NCBI GenBank assembly: GCA_047611425.1
Contig: JBLFWJ010000173.1
Location: 1-6,683, forward strand
DNA: 6,683 bases
Source of the DNA: JBLFWJ01 sp047611425
Lineage (GTDB): Bacteria > Bacteroidota > Bacteroidia > UBA10329
Direction: 5' to 3'
Positions 5,855-6,683 of the stretch are shown here, piece by piece. Under the pieces are notes generated by a model. The model worked only from the letters and a program-made list of their open reading frames with translations. It did not search any database and was not told where the DNA came from. Position 1 is the first letter of the stretch; every line of letters begins with the position of its first letter. Position numbers and translations under genes: made by a program.

Positions 5855-6683
5855 ATGAAAATTTTGAAAGCACCCTTCTTCTTGGTTTTGATGCTTATTG
5901 TGTTGACCGCGAACTGTCAAGAACCCACGGTCATCAGAGGACGAGTGATTGACCAAGAATTAAAAACTGGTCTAGCCTACGTAAATATTGGTTTGCGACA
6001 TACAAATGCCGGAACGGTTTCGTCTGAATCTGGAGCATTTCAGCTAACCATTCCATCTACAGCTGTAGGTGATTCAGTTCAGTTTTCATACATGGGCTAT
6101 GGTACGGAACGATTTGCTATAAAGAATTTGCTGGATGGTGAGAATATTGTCGCTCTCCCTAGAAAGTCGATTCTACTGTCTGAAGCGATTGTGAATCCGG
6201 TTTCAGCAGAGGAGTATGTTCGTAGAGCAATCGACCGCGTGACAGCAAACTATGCAGACAAGTCTCTTTTGGCCACTGGTGATTACTATTCGTTTACATC
6301 ATTTAATGAAACCCAAGAGAAATCTTTGAAAGAAGCTGTCGTAAGCACCTATGTGCCTGGTTCGAATGACAAGCAGGAATTACATTCAAGCATTTTGCAT
6401 GCACGAATCATAAACAAATCGGTACAAAAAGAGACCAATACTGGAAGCAATAGGAAGCAAGAAAAGTGGAATACGATAGACAGTATTCTGCCTACCATGT
6501 TTGAAATGATGCTAGGAGATGAACTTTCTGGAATTGACCCCGTGCATGATGATGAAGCCTACTTTTTTCTGCAGCCATCAAAATTCAAGAAGTTTAAATT
6601 CCATTTGGATGAGGTTGTTTCTTATGGAGACAGACGAATGCTCGTGATTTCATTTGACCAGCTGAAGCGAATTAAGCGTGACT
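5855..6683 (+). CDS. CarboxypepD_reg-like domain exported protein (5' part, runs off window)
   Basis: An uninterrupted frame of 276 codons runs from the ATG at 5855 to the window edge without a stop. Residues 1-21 form a signal peptide (MKILKAPFFLVLMLIVLTAN then CQ). The Cys21 context does not match a good lipobox, so ordinary export is favoured. Residues about 27-105 form a CarboxypepD_reg-like beta-sandwich: IRGRVIDQELKTGLAYVNIGL, then a glycine-containing turn and the DSVQFSYMGYGTERFAI strand. The next part (SEAIVNPVSAEEYVRRAIDRVTANY, about 109-133) is the helical segment that often follows this domain in Bacteroidota outer-membrane or periplasmic proteins. After it come mixed alpha/beta residues I cannot assign. 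This is not a TonB receptor as far as visible, since no plug domain is seen. The gene is divergent from the methyltransferase gene and has its own candidate promoter. Confidence 0.8.
   Translation, partial: MKILKAPFFLVLMLIVLTANCQEPTVIRGRVIDQELKTGLAYVNIGLRHTNAGTVSSESGAFQLTIPSTAVGDSVQFSYMGYGTERFAIKNLLDGENIVALPRKSILLSEAIVNPVSAEEYVRRAIDRVTANYADKSLLATGDYYSFTSFNETQEKSLKEAVVSTYVPGSNDKQELHSSILHARIINKSVQKETNTGSNRKQEKWNTIDSILPTMFEMMLGDELSGIDPVHDDEAYFFLQPSKFKKFKFHLDEVVSYGDRRMLVISFDQLKRIKRD

Noticed and set aside
5762..5956. 64-codon open frame on the minus strand
   Set aside because: It overlaps the promoter, start and signal peptide of the exported protein on the plus strand and has no recognisable features.
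1..6683. Genetic code change with stop codons read as sense
   Set aside because: Both TAG and TAA interrupt genes while TGA, TAG and TAA also end normal genes, and frameshifts occur too; decay or sequence error is simpler.

Overview
The window looks like chromosomal DNA from a member of the Bacteroidota. Three things point there: a secreted beta-propeller protein with a type IX secretion (T9SS) C-terminal sorting domain, a protein with the CarboxypepD_reg-like domain typical of this phylum, and a TAnnTTTG promoter element. The DNA is AT-rich and lacks clear Shine-Dalgarno sequences. All assignments come from reading motifs; no database search was possible.

Layout. The left half (1-3313) is a zone of gene decay bounded by two convergent remnants of IS1595-type transposase genes, one at 1-126 (+) and one at 2891-3313 (-). 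Between them lie a broken S1C/HtrA-like serine protease (+, host part from about 127 to 1377) and, convergent with it, a beta-propeller/T9SS protein (-, 1451-2514) broken by an in-frame TAG and a one-base deletion. There is also a tRNA-Ala(GGC)-like gene with a defective T arm (-, 2818-2890) that directly abuts the truncated transposase.

The right half holds three apparently healthy genes. They are an acidic DUF4375/DMP19-like protein (+, 3438-3911), an OsmC-family peroxidase-like protein (+, 4142-4597) and the 5' part of a CarboxypepD_reg-like exported protein (+, 5855 to the window edge). Between the last two, on the minus strand (4667-5653), is a gene of the sterol C-24 methyltransferase (Erg6/SMT) family. 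It has every family signature region but carries an in-frame TAA at codon 23.

How the genes relate. No operon or multi-gene system is evident; spacings are wide and orientations mixed. The most striking observations are the SMT homologue in an apparently Bacteroidota genome and the density of small lesions: about seven frameshifts or stops in four genes over 5.6 kb, beside intact genes. This could be real decay around an IS-disturbed locus, sequencing or assembly error, or, least likely, stop-codon readthrough. Re-sequencing and comparison with relatives would separate these.
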